Origin: Streptomyces sp. NBC_01471
GTDB lineage: Bacteria > Actinomycetota > Actinomycetes > Streptomycetales > Streptomycetaceae
Length of the DNA stretch: 64,000 bases
NCBI RefSeq assembly: GCF_041438865.1
Contig: NZ_CP109450.1
Span: forward strand, 1,839,001 to 1,903,000
Reading direction: 5' to 3'
Positions within the stretch are counted from its first letter, which is position 1; each line of letters opens with the position of its first letter. The notes beneath the pieces are model-generated. The model worked only from the letters and a program-made list of their open reading frames with translations. It made no database searches and was not told the origin of the DNA. A program made the position numbers and the translations under genes. Positions 51,998-59,531 of the stretch are shown here, piece after piece.

Positions 51998-54900
51998 TCA
52001 GCCGCCGCAGTGGAAGCGGGCGTCGCCCCAGTCCGCGTGGTCGTTACCCGGCCCGTCGCCGCCGTCGCCCGTCACCAGGTCGACGTACTTCGCCCCGGCC
52101 ACGTCGGCCGTCAGCGACCAGGCGCCGTCGGCGCCCTTGAGCACCGGCGACTTCACCTTCTCCGTCCCGTCGGCGGCCACGCTGAACCGCACGCTGCCGC
52201 GCGTCCCCTGCGAGCTGTCAAGACCCGCCTGCGCGGTGAAGGAGGTGCAGCGGCCGCCCAGGTAGTAACGGATGGTGCCGGGCGACGCGGTGCCGAGCCC
52301 CTTGGCGTACACCGTGCCGCCGATGGTCAGCGGAGTGCCGTCGCCCGCCGCCGTCTCACCGTTGTCCATGTCCTTCTCGGCCGGTCCCCAGCCGTTCTCC
52401 ATGGACGTCCAGTCGAGGTCGCTCGCGTAGCTGTCCGTGGTGGGCGGCGGCGGGAGCGTGCGCACCGGGGCGGACGCCGTCAGCTTCCGGGTGCTGCCGC
52501 CGACCGTGTACGAGCCGGTGGACTTCAGCTCGTAGGGCTGGTGGGCGGCGTCGGCCGGCGGGATGACCTGCCAGCTGCCGGTGGCCCCGGCGCCCGGCGC
52601 GACGGTGTCGAAGGTGACCGGCCCCGCGGGCTCGGCCCTCCAGCCGGCGGGGAGGTCCAGGCTCACCGAGACGCCGGTCGCGGCCGTCGCCTCGTAGTTG
52701 GTGAAGGTGACCGAGACCTTGTTCTTCGCACCCGGTTCCAGGGGCTGGCCGGCCGGGTCGACGGAGAGCGTGCCGCAGGCTGCCTTTTCGGCCGCCGGGC
52801 CCAGGTCGGTCACCGTGAAGTCGTCGAGCACGAAGTCGGCCCCGTCCGGAGCGCCTTCGGCCTTGCGCAGCCCGGTGAAGGTGTCCCCGCACCCGGCCGT
52901 GAGCCGCTCGCTGAAGTGCCCGGTGGTCCGCTGCCTGCCGAGTGGGGTGCTCCGGGTCTGCACCGACGCGGCGCCGGAGCCCGTCGTGCGGTCGTAGCCG
53001 TCGACCCACGCGTAGGCGTCCGCGTCGCTCGACTGGTAGTCGAACCGCACCTGGTACACGTGGCCTTCGGTCATCGGGACGGTCCACGGCGCGGTCCGGT
53101 AGACGAGGCCGGTGTTCTCCTCGTGCGACTTCAGCGACTGGCCGCCGCCGATGACGTCGTCGACGGCCTTCCCGTTCCACCCTGCCTGGGTGTACGGGGC
53201 GTGCTTCTGCGCGATGTGGGTGCGGGGGTCGGTGTCGCCGCCCGCGTCACCCTTGAGGAAGGGGCCCCAGCCCTGGTCGACGTGTTCGAAGTCCTCGGAC
53301 GCGACCGTCCCGGCCCTGACCGCGGGTGCGTTCGCCACGACCCGGATGTCGTCGAGCCGGACCGTGGCCGCCGAGCCCTTCGCGGCCTCGATCCGGAGCG
53401 TGGTGGCGCCGTTGTCCGGCGCGGTGAAGTGGACCGCGGCCCGCTGGAAGTACGTGCCGTGCCAGTCGGACGCGGCGACCATGTTCTTCGCGGTCGACCG
53501 CTCGACGGCCACCGTCCTCCCGCCCGCCGAGAGCGTCGTACGTCTCGACCTGCCGGGCTGCACCTCGATCCAGGCGGAGGCGGAGTAGCGGGCTCCGGCC
53601 CTGAGTCCCTTGATCTTCTGGGAGACGGCTGCCGTGCCGCTGCCGGAGAGCGCCGCGCTGTTGCGGCCCTGGCTGTCGGTGTCCCGCACGGCGGTGCCGG
53701 TCCGCTGCCAGTCGCTCAGCTTCGCGTCGTTGAAGCCGGGGTCCCTGACCAGGGTGCCCTGGCCCCAGCGGGGGCCGGCCTGGGCCGGGGCGCGGTCCGG
53801 GTAGAGCACGTACGGCTGACCCGCGGCCGCCGTCAGAGTGATCCGCCCCTTGGCCGGCCTGACCGTGGCGACCTTGGTGCGGCCGTTGTCGGTGAGCTTG
53901 TAGACGGTGTACTTACCGCTCCCCGGCACCTCCCAACTGGTCGTGCCGCCGGTCTTGTTGTAGTGGTAGAGCTTCTTGCCGCCGTCCCACGGGATCAGGT
54001 AGTCGCTCCCGTCGACGACCTGCCGCCCGTGGTCGTAGACGGCGCGTCTGCCGTCCTTGACCGTGCCGGTCACCCCGCCGGTGAAGGTGATGTCGTCGCC
54101 GTCCCAGCGGGTGATCTTCTGGTGCTGGAGGTACTTGGCGGGAAGGTCCTTCTGCCAGACGGTGTCGTAGAACTTCGTCCAGTCGGTCTCGCCCGTCCAG
54201 CCCTCGAACTCCTGGATGGCGGTCTGGCCGAGGACCGGATCGTCGTTCCAGACGTCCTTCTCGTCGTTCCGGATGAACCGGATGATCTTCGAGTTGAGGC
54301 CCTTGTTGTGGGCGTCGCCGTAGTCCAGGTCATTGGCCCAGTGCGACCAGAGCGTGTCCCGCTCGAACTTGTCCGCCCACTCGGACGCCAGGTTCCAGCC
54401 CTGCTTGCGCACGGCCTCGGCGGTCTTGTCCGCGATCCAGCCGTGGGTGTAGTAGACGTCCAGGTAGAGCAGCGAGAGGTTGGGGCCGGTCTCGTTCCGC
54501 AGCTGCTGGAGCCTGCGCGTCAGGTCGCCGCTGTTGATGTCGTGGCGCTGGTCGATGTAGTAGCTCTGGTCCAGCCAGTTCCAGCCCTGCGCGCTCTTGT
54601 CGACCAGGCTGTCGTCGAAGTGGTGGGCGACCGGGTAGGCCTCGGTGGCATTGATGTGCGCGCCGAAGGTGGCACCCCACTTCTTGCCGTCCTTGAGCAG
54701 CCTGTTGAGGTCGGTGAGGCCCCCGGCCCGGGTGTTGTAGTTGCCGCCGTAGTCGGGGTGCGCCGAGTCGTGGCCCTCCGACTGGTAGCCCTTCAGCAGC
54801 GCCAGCTGGCCGAGTCCGTCCGTGGCGAGCGAGATGCGCTTGACGTCGTCCAGCGTGCGCAGGAAGGGGTGGGTGGCCTGGCTGGCGAAGTTGAACGGGA

Positions 54901-55846
54901 TGTGGGTGATCACCCGGTCCGGGGTCTCGTTCCCGCCCTTGGGCTCGATGGCGATCGTGCGGAAGGCGACGGCGCCGTCCTGCCAGTCGACGGTCTTGTC
55001 CCCGTTGGCGTCGGGAGTGACGACGACCTTCGCCCAGGGCAGGTTGTTCCCGGTCTCCGGCTTCGCGGCGCCGTCGCCCCGGTAGGTCCACTGCCCGGAC
55101 CGGACGCCGACCCGCACGCTGCCGTCGGCCTCCTTCCGCGCCTGGTGCCAGAAGCGGGCGGCGTCGCCGCCGGTGGCGCCGGCCGGCTTGTCGTACGAGG
55201 AGTTGGACTCGACCGCCGCGGCCAGCCGGCCGGTGCTGACGATGGCGTACGTCGAGCCGACCGGTGAGGCGTCGGGCTCGGTGTCCGCCGTGACCTTGCC
55301 GAAGACATCGGCGGTACGGGTCGAGTCCGCGTCGAGCCGGGTGAAGGCGGTGGCCGCTCCCGCGTCGTCCGACCCCACCGAGACCAGGTCCTGGCCGGGG
55401 ATGTCGATGGTCCCGACCCGGAACGCCGCGGTGTCCCGTACGGCCGTCACCTTGAACGTGGTGGCCCGCCCCGACACGGACAGCCTCGCGTCGATCTCGA
55501 CCCCGGGCAGGGCGGCGAAGGTGAGGGTGTACGCGGCGGACGCGGCCCGGACGGCGGGCGCGCCCTTCACCTGGACCGGGTACGCCTTGCCGTTGAGGGT
55601 GACGGCGGTGACCGGCCGCACGCCCGCGAGCAGCCGCGATCCGGTGCCGCGGTCCGTGTACGAGACGATCCGGGGGAAGTCCCTGGCAACGGCCACGGAG
55701 AGCTGAGCCGAGCCGATGACGGCCTCACCCCCGGCGGCGCCGGCCGCGGGCGCGGCGCCGGAGGCGGGCGACAGGGGGCCGGCCAGGGCGAATACGGCGG
55801 AGGACGCGGCGACGAGCGCGCATGCGGATCTGTGTCTTCGGGGCAT
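51998..55846 (-). CDS. GH101 endo-alpha-N-acetylgalactosaminidase-like secreted enzyme
   Basis: A 1282-residue secreted glycosidase. Signal peptide: RRHRSACALVAASSAVFALA. The catalytic region (~residues 330-620) carries HINATEAYPVAHHF, LLYLDVYYTHGW with the presumed nucleophile Asp, and LASEWADKFERD with the presumed acid Glu, as in GH101 enzymes that release core-1 O-glycans from mucin-type proteins. Carbohydrate-binding beta-sandwich domains (~700-1000), a NEW3/NPCBM-associated module (FTNYEATAATGVSVSLDLP) and a C-terminal NPCBM domain (SMENGWGPAEKD to FHCGG) follow. ATG 55846 is chosen over 55882 because the signal peptide begins there. Confidence 0.9.
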   Translation of the reverse strand: MPRRHRSACALVAASSAVFALAGPLSPASGAAPAAGAAGGEAVIGSAQLSVAVARDFPRIVSYTDRGTGSRLLAGVRPVTAVTLNGKAYPVQVKGAPAVRAASAAYTLTFAALPGVEIDARLSVSGRATTFKVTAVRDTAAFRVGTIDIPGQDLVSVGSDDAGAATAFTRLDADSTRTADVFGKVTADTEPDASPVGSTYAIVSTGRLAAAVESNSSYDKPAGATGGDAARFWHQARKEADGSVRVGVRSGQWTYRGDGAAKPETGNNLPWAKVVVTPDANGDKTVDWQDGAVAFRTIAIEPKGGNETPDRVITHIPFNFASQATHPFLRTLDDVKRISLATDGLGQLALLKGYQSEGHDSAHPDYGGNYNTRAGGLTDLNRLLKDGKKWGATFGAHINATEAYPVAHHFDDSLVDKSAQGWNWLDQSYYIDQRHDINSGDLTRRLQQLRNETGPNLSLLYLDVYYTHGWIADKTAEAVRKQGWNLASEWADKFERDTLWSHWANDLDYGDAHNKGLNSKIIRFIRNDEKDVWNDDPVLGQTAIQEFEGWTGETDWTKFYDTVWQKDLPAKYLQHQKITRWDGDDITFTGGVTGTVKDGRRAVYDHGRQVVDGSDYLIPWDGGKKLYHYNKTGGTTSWEVPGSGKYTVYKLTDNGRTKVATVRPAKGRITLTAAAGQPYVLYPDRAPAQAGPRWGQGTLVRDPGFNDAKLSDWQRTGTAVRDTDSQGRNSAALSGSGTAAVSQKIKGLRAGARYSASAWIEVQPGRSRRTTLSAGGRTVAVERSTAKNMVAASDWHGTYFQRAAVHFTAPDNGATTLRIEAAKGSAATVRLDDIRVVANAPAVRAGTVASEDFEHVDQGWGPFLKGDAGGDTDPRTHIAQKHAPYTQAGWNGKAVDDVIGGGQSLKSHEENTGLVYRTAPWTVPMTEGHVYQVRFDYQSSDADAYAWVDGYDRTTGSGAASVQTRSTPLGRQRTTGHFSERLTAGCGDTFTGLRKAEGAPDGADFVLDDFTVTDLGPAAEKAACGTLSVDPAGQPLEPGAKNKVSVTFTNYEATAATGVSVSLDLPAGWRAEPAGPVTFDTVAPGAGATGSWQVIPPADAAHQPYELKSTGSYTVGGSTRKLTASAPVRTLPPPPTTDSYASDLDWTSMENGWGPAEKDMDNGETAAGDGTPLTIGGTVYAKGLGTASPGTIRYYLGGRCTSFTAQAGLDSSQGTRGSVRFSVAADGTEKVKSPVLKGADGAWSLTADVAGAKYVDLVTGDGGDGPGNDHADWGDARFHCGG

Positions 55847-55979
55847 GGTCACTGGGTATCCGTGCCCCGGCCGCCCGGTCAACGGCCAACGCCCTTACGG
55901 GCAGCGGCAGTCCAACAGCCGCTGCCCGAAAGTCCAAGCCCGGAGGCCGGCGCGACTCGGCGGACTCCCCCGGACAGGC

Positions 55980-56543
55980 CTAGCAGCCGCCGCAGTTGTA
56001 GAACGTGATGTCCCAGTGGCTGCCCTCGTCCGCGTAGACGTTGCCCGCCCCGGACTTCCACTGGGGGTAGCCGTCACCGCGCAGGCCGATGTACGTGAAC
56101 GTGTTCTTGACGTAGTTCGTCAGGCAGGTCGTCTTGGCGATGTCGAGCTTGTAGCCGTTCCAGTGCGAGTACGTGCCGGACGCGTGACCCGTCTCGGTGC
56201 CTCCGGTGATGTTCACCCCGCAGCCGAGCGCGCCCTTGAGTGTCTGGGCGCCCTGCGCGGTGGCCAGGTTGAGCTGGTCGAAGGAGGTGCAGGTCGCGAC
56301 GTTCCGGTCGGAGCAGCCGCCGGACGAGGACCAGGTGATGCCGGACGAGCGGAACATGGACGTGGCCGTGGCGTGGCTGATCTTCGTCGCGGCGAAGGCG
56401 TCGGTGGCACCGCCGAGGACGCCGACGCCCGGCGCGAGGAGGACGCCGAGGACGAGCGCGAGCGCGGCGAGGACGGGGCGGACCGGGCGGACCGGGCGAA
56501 GCGGGCGCACCGGGAGCGCCGGGCGGACCGGGCGGTTTTTCAT
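55980..56543 (-). CDS. Secreted peptidase M15-like (DD-peptidase fold) protein
   Basis: A 187-residue exported protein. The signal peptide is basic and proline-rich, then LAALALVLGVLLAPG, with cleavage near AFAATKIS. In the mature part, GTYSHWNGYKLDI and later EGSHWDITFYN resemble the His...Asp and His zinc ligands of VanY/hedgehog-type M15 peptidases. Six cysteines (CSD, ATC, GCG, TTC and the final CGGC) suggest disulfides. ATG 56543 follows GGAGGGA. The expected target would be peptidoglycan peptides, but this is inferred from spacing only. It is divergent from YceI. Confidence 0.7.
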   Translation of the reverse strand: MKNRPVRPALPVRPLRPVRPVRPVLAALALVLGVLLAPGVGVLGGATDAFAATKISHATATSMFRSSGITWSSSGGCSDRNVATCTSFDQLNLATAQGAQTLKGALGCGVNITGGTETGHASGTYSHWNGYKLDIAKTTCLTNYVKNTFTYIGLRGDGYPQWKSGAGNVYADEGSHWDITFYNCGGC

Positions 56544-56718
56544 GGGGGATTCCCTCCTGCTGATGACCGTGATGTCTGCGGGGCCGGCTGTGCAGGTGGA
56601 GCGGGTCAGATAGTGCCGCAGTTCTACGCGCGTCCGCCAGAGGGCCGTCAGGATGCACCGCACATCCATCCGCGCGTCCATCCCCCACACCCGTCCGCGG
56701 ACCCGCTTCCCGAAGATG

Positions 56719-56747
56719 TTGAACTTTGAACCAGATGCCTCTACAGT
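56719..56747 (+). promoter_or_regulatory. Promoter of yceI
   Basis: TTGAAC (56719-56724) and TACAGT (56742-56747) are 17 bases apart, a near-consensus vegetative promoter. The -35 is part of a direct repeat TTGAACTTTGAAC. An AT-rich segment with GTTGAAGGTTAAACAAC follows; both could bind a MarR-type repressor. Confidence 0.6.
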
Positions 56748-56815
56748 GAATCTCGTTGAAGGTTAAACAACCTTGCGACGCCGGTCCCGCACCAGCCACC
56801 ACCCGAGGAGGAGCC

Positions 56816-57424
56816 ATGGCTCTGTTCAACCGCAAGTCCCCCACCGCCCCGGCCACCAACGCCACCCTCCCGGTGGACCCCGCCCTGGCCGCCCTGTCCG
56901 GTGACTACGGCATCGACCCGGCGCACAGCGCCATCAGCTTCACCGTGCGCCACGCCATGGTGACCAACGTGCGCGGCTCCTTCACCGAGCACGAGGGCAC
57001 GCTCCACCTGGACGGCTCGGACCCGTCGAAGTCCACCGCGGCCATCGACGTCCGGATCGAGAGCATCGACACCGGCATCGCGGACCGTGACGGACACCTG
57101 CGCGGCGGGGACTTCTTCGACGCCGAGCAGTTCCCGCACATGACGTTCCGCTCGACGCGCGCCGAGCAGCTCGGCGGCGACACGTACCGCATCACCGGCG
57201 ACCTGACCATCAAGGACGTCACGAAGCCGCTCTCCATCGACCTGGAGTTCAACGGCTCGGCCACCGACGTCTACGGCAACCAGCGCGTCGGCTTCGAGGG
57301 CAGCACCGAGATCCTGCGCTCCGACTGGGGCCTGACCTGGAACGCCGCCCTGGAGACCGGCGGCGTCATGGTCAGCGACAAGGTCAAGCTGGCCTTCGAC
57401 ATCTCGGCCGTCAAGTCCGCCTGA
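56816..57424 (+). CDS. YceI-family lipocalin-like protein
   Basis: A 202-residue YceI protein without signal peptide. After a ~30-residue variable N-terminus come GDYGIDPAHSAISFTVRHAMV, then TAAIDVRIESIDTG, FRSTRAEQLGG and RSDWGLTWN, the beta-barrel strands that in homologues bind polyisoprenoids. Homologues are often stress- or MarR-regulated. The start ATG 56816 has GAGGAGGAG upstream. It is divergent from the M15-like gene and converges with the TetR gene. Confidence 0.93.
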   Translation: MALFNRKSPTAPATNATLPVDPALAALSGDYGIDPAHSAISFTVRHAMVTNVRGSFTEHEGTLHLDGSDPSKSTAAIDVRIESIDTGIADRDGHLRGGDFFDAEQFPHMTFRSTRAEQLGGDTYRITGDLTIKDVTKPLSIDLEFNGSATDVYGNQRVGFEGSTEILRSDWGLTWNAALETGGVMVSDKVKLAFDISAVKSA

Positions 57425-57479
57425 TCACGGCCCCGTCGCCGCCCCCGCCCGCGCCGCCGGCACCGCGACCCGCTCGCGC

Positions 57480-58256
57480 TCAGCCCGTTCCGAAGCGGGG
57501 GCCACAACGAAGGCCGGGCCCACCCGGATCCTCAGGGCCGCTCAACCCCCCCTGGCGGGAGCCCGGCCCGGTGATGCGGGCGAGCCAGCGGAGCAGCAGG
57601 GCGGTTTCCACGGGTTCGAGGGCGTCGGTGCCGTTCAGTTCCAGCTGGGCGTGCAGACGGAGGGCGGCCGAGTGCACGGGGTCCCCCTCGTCGTGTCCGG
57701 TCGGCCGGGTGAGCACCCGGGAGAACACGGCGTCGCGCATCAGGTGCGACACCGTGGAGTCGTCGAACAGCGCGGGAGCCGCGATGTGATGGAGCGCGCT
57801 GCCGACGTTCGCGGACAGGATCAGCTCGGCGGCGGTCCGCGGTTCGGTTCTGAGGGCGCCCACCGCCGCACAGCGGACGAGCGCCGCTACGAGCAGGTCG
57901 AACACGCGCCGCCGGGCGGTGGAGTGCGACCAGGGCCGGGGCGTGAACATCAGCTGGTAGAGCGCCGGATTTTCCTTCGCGAAGGCCGTGTGACCGTCCC
58001 ATCCGGCCAGCAGGTCGGTCACCGGGTCCCCGGTCTGCTCCTGAGCCGCTTTGAGGGCGGCGTATCGCTCGTAGCCGTGGTCGGCCACCGCGTCGAGCAG
58101 TCCGCGCTTGTCGCCGAACAGCCGGTAGAGGACCGGCTGGGTCACACCGACGGCTTCGCAGACCGCACGGGTGGCCACGTCATGGTCCGAAGAGCCCGCC
58201 AGTTGCTGCAGCGCGGCTTCGATCATCGCCGCGCGGATCTTCGCATCCGTATCCAT
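57480..58256 (-). CDS. TetR-family transcriptional regulator
   Basis: A 258-residue regulator. The N-terminal helix-turn-helix includes MIEAALQQLAG, VATRAVCEAVGVTQPVLYRLF and GDKRGLLDAV. The ligand domain follows to ~residue 225, and a Gly/Pro-rich tail of ~30 residues closes it. It is divergent from the SDR gene; three similar 13-bp dyads in the 106-base gap support control of both genes. Inducer unknown. Confidence 0.92.
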   Translation of the reverse strand: MDTDAKIRAAMIEAALQQLAGSSDHDVATRAVCEAVGVTQPVLYRLFGDKRGLLDAVADHGYERYAALKAAQEQTGDPVTDLLAGWDGHTAFAKENPALYQLMFTPRPWSHSTARRRVFDLLVAALVRCAAVGALRTEPRTAAELILSANVGSALHHIAAPALFDDSTVSHLMRDAVFSRVLTRPTGHDEGDPVHSAALRLHAQLELNGTDALEPVETALLLRWLARITGPGSRQGGLSGPEDPGGPGLRCGPRFGTG

Positions 58257-58257
58257 G

Positions 58258-58348
58258 GAATCAACGATACGCGACTTGGCTAGCGCCGATAGAGGCTCCG
58301 TGCTAGCGTCGCCCTATCGTCGATTCCGAACATCGGTATCAGCGATAC
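58258..58348. promoter_or_regulatory. Three dyad sites between TetR gene and SDR gene
   Basis: Sites at 58258-58270 (GTATC-GTT-GATTC on the minus strand), 58314-58326 (CTATC-GTC-GATTC) and 58336-58348 (GTATC-AGC-GATAC) share the form TATC-N3-GAT. The last is a perfect palindrome, and together they cover both likely promoters. Confidence 0.6.
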
Positions 58349-58362
58349 GCAAGGGAGGGGTC

Positions 58363-59097
58363 ATGAAAGAACAGCGTGTCGCCCTGGTCACGGGCGGTTC
58401 CCGCGGTATCGGCCGGGCGACAGCGATCGCCCTCGGCACTCGCGGCTACGCCGTTGCCGTGGGGTTCGCGGGGTCGGCCGACGCCGCCCGCCAGGTGGCC
58501 GGGACCATCACCGCCGCCGGGGGCCGGGCCATATCGGTGCAGGCCGATGTGGCCGACGAGAACGCGGTGGCGGCGGCGTTCGACTCGGCGGAGAAGGAGT
58601 TCGGCGGAGTCGATGTCGTCGTGAACTCCGCGGGGCGGATGGGTCTGTCACCCATCGCGGACCTCGACCTCACCGTCCTGGATGACCTGTACCGGACCAA
58701 CATCCGGGGCACCTTCGTCGTGGCCAGGGAGGCCGCGCGCCGTCTGCGGGACGGGGGCGCCATCGTCAACCTGTCCACCTCGGTGGTGGGTCTGCAGTTC
58801 CCCCACTACGGCGCCTACGTCGCCAGCAAGGGCGCCGTCGAGGCGATGACGCTCGTCCTCGCGCGTGAGCTGAGGGGTCGCGACATCACGGTCAATGCGG
58901 TCGCCCCCGGTCCCACGGCCACCGAGATGTTCTTCGAGGGCAAGGACGAGGCCACGATCGAACGGCTCGCCAAACAGCCCCCGTTGGAGCGGCTCGGCAC
59001 CCCCGAGGACATCGCCGAGGCCGTCACCTTCCTCGCCGGCCCCGCGGGGCACTGGATCAACGGTCAGGTTCTGCGCGCCAACGGCGGGATCGTCTGA
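58363..59097 (+). CDS. SDR-family NAD(P)-dependent oxidoreductase
   Basis: A 244-residue classical short-chain dehydrogenase. The cofactor motif is TGGSRGIGRA at ~12-21, NSAG is in VVVNSAGRMGL, the catalytic Ser is in STSVVG, YVASKG has Tyr and Lys, and the PG motif is APGPTATEM. The arginine following the first strands is absent and Ser/Ala occupy it, so NADP preference is not certain. The substrate is unknown. ATG 58363 follows AAGGGAGGGG. The tautomerase gene follows in the same direction, and the TetR gene is divergent. Confidence 0.93.
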   Translation: MKEQRVALVTGGSRGIGRATAIALGTRGYAVAVGFAGSADAARQVAGTITAAGGRAISVQADVADENAVAAAFDSAEKEFGGVDVVVNSAGRMGLSPIADLDLTVLDDLYRTNIRGTFVVAREAARRLRDGGAIVNLSTSVVGLQFPHYGAYVASKGAVEAMTLVLARELRGRDITVNAVAPGPTATEMFFEGKDEATIERLAKQPPLERLGTPEDIAEAVTFLAGPAGHWINGQVLRANGGIV

Positions 59098-59182
59098 CAC
59101 CCGCGGCACCCCTCGCCCCGGGCCCCCGCCGCCCCACACCCTTTCGGCTCACCGAACAACCCATCAGAGAGCAGGAACGACC

Positions 59183-59389
59183 ATGCCTTTCGCCAACCTC
59201 AAGGTCCCCGCGGAAACCCTGACGCAGGAGTCGAAGAAGAAGCTCGTCGACGCCGTCACCGACGCCTACGCCGATGTCTACGGCGAGCGCGCCCGGGCCA
59301 CCACACTGGTGGTCATCGACGAGGTTCCCGACGGGGGCTGGGGCGTGGGCGGCACCATCCTCACGTCCGAGATGCTCGGCAAGAGCTGA
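59183..59389 (+). CDS. 4-oxalocrotonate tautomerase family protein
   Basis: A 68-residue tautomerase, MPFANLKVPAETLTQESKKK onward. After Met removal, Pro is the catalytic N-terminal residue of the family. It continues LVDAVTDAYADVYGERAR and VVIDEVPDGGWGVGG, the usual VxxxEVxxxxWxxGG strand. The ATG at 59183 follows GCAGGAACG. It probably works with the SDR in an unknown small-molecule detoxification or catabolic step under the TetR regulator. Confidence 0.92.
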   Translation: MPFANLKVPAETLTQESKKKLVDAVTDAYADVYGERARATTLVVIDEVPDGGWGVGGTILTSEMLGKS

Positions 59390-59400
59390 CCGCCTGCCGG

Positions 59401-59430
59401 CGGGGTGGGTCACTCCGGTGCCCCACCCCG
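59401..59430. terminator. Terminator after the tautomerase gene
   Basis: CGGGGTGGG and CCCACCCCG form a perfect 9-bp stem with a 12-base loop, just after the tautomerase stop and before the convergent SARP gene end. Confidence 0.5.
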
Positions 59431-59531
59431 TCCTGCCCGGGTGGCCGGCTCGCTCGCACAGAGCCTGCGACCGGCAGCCGACCGTCGGCTGTTGCCCGAC
59501 GGGGCGTCGGTGCCGGTAGCCGGACCAGGGG

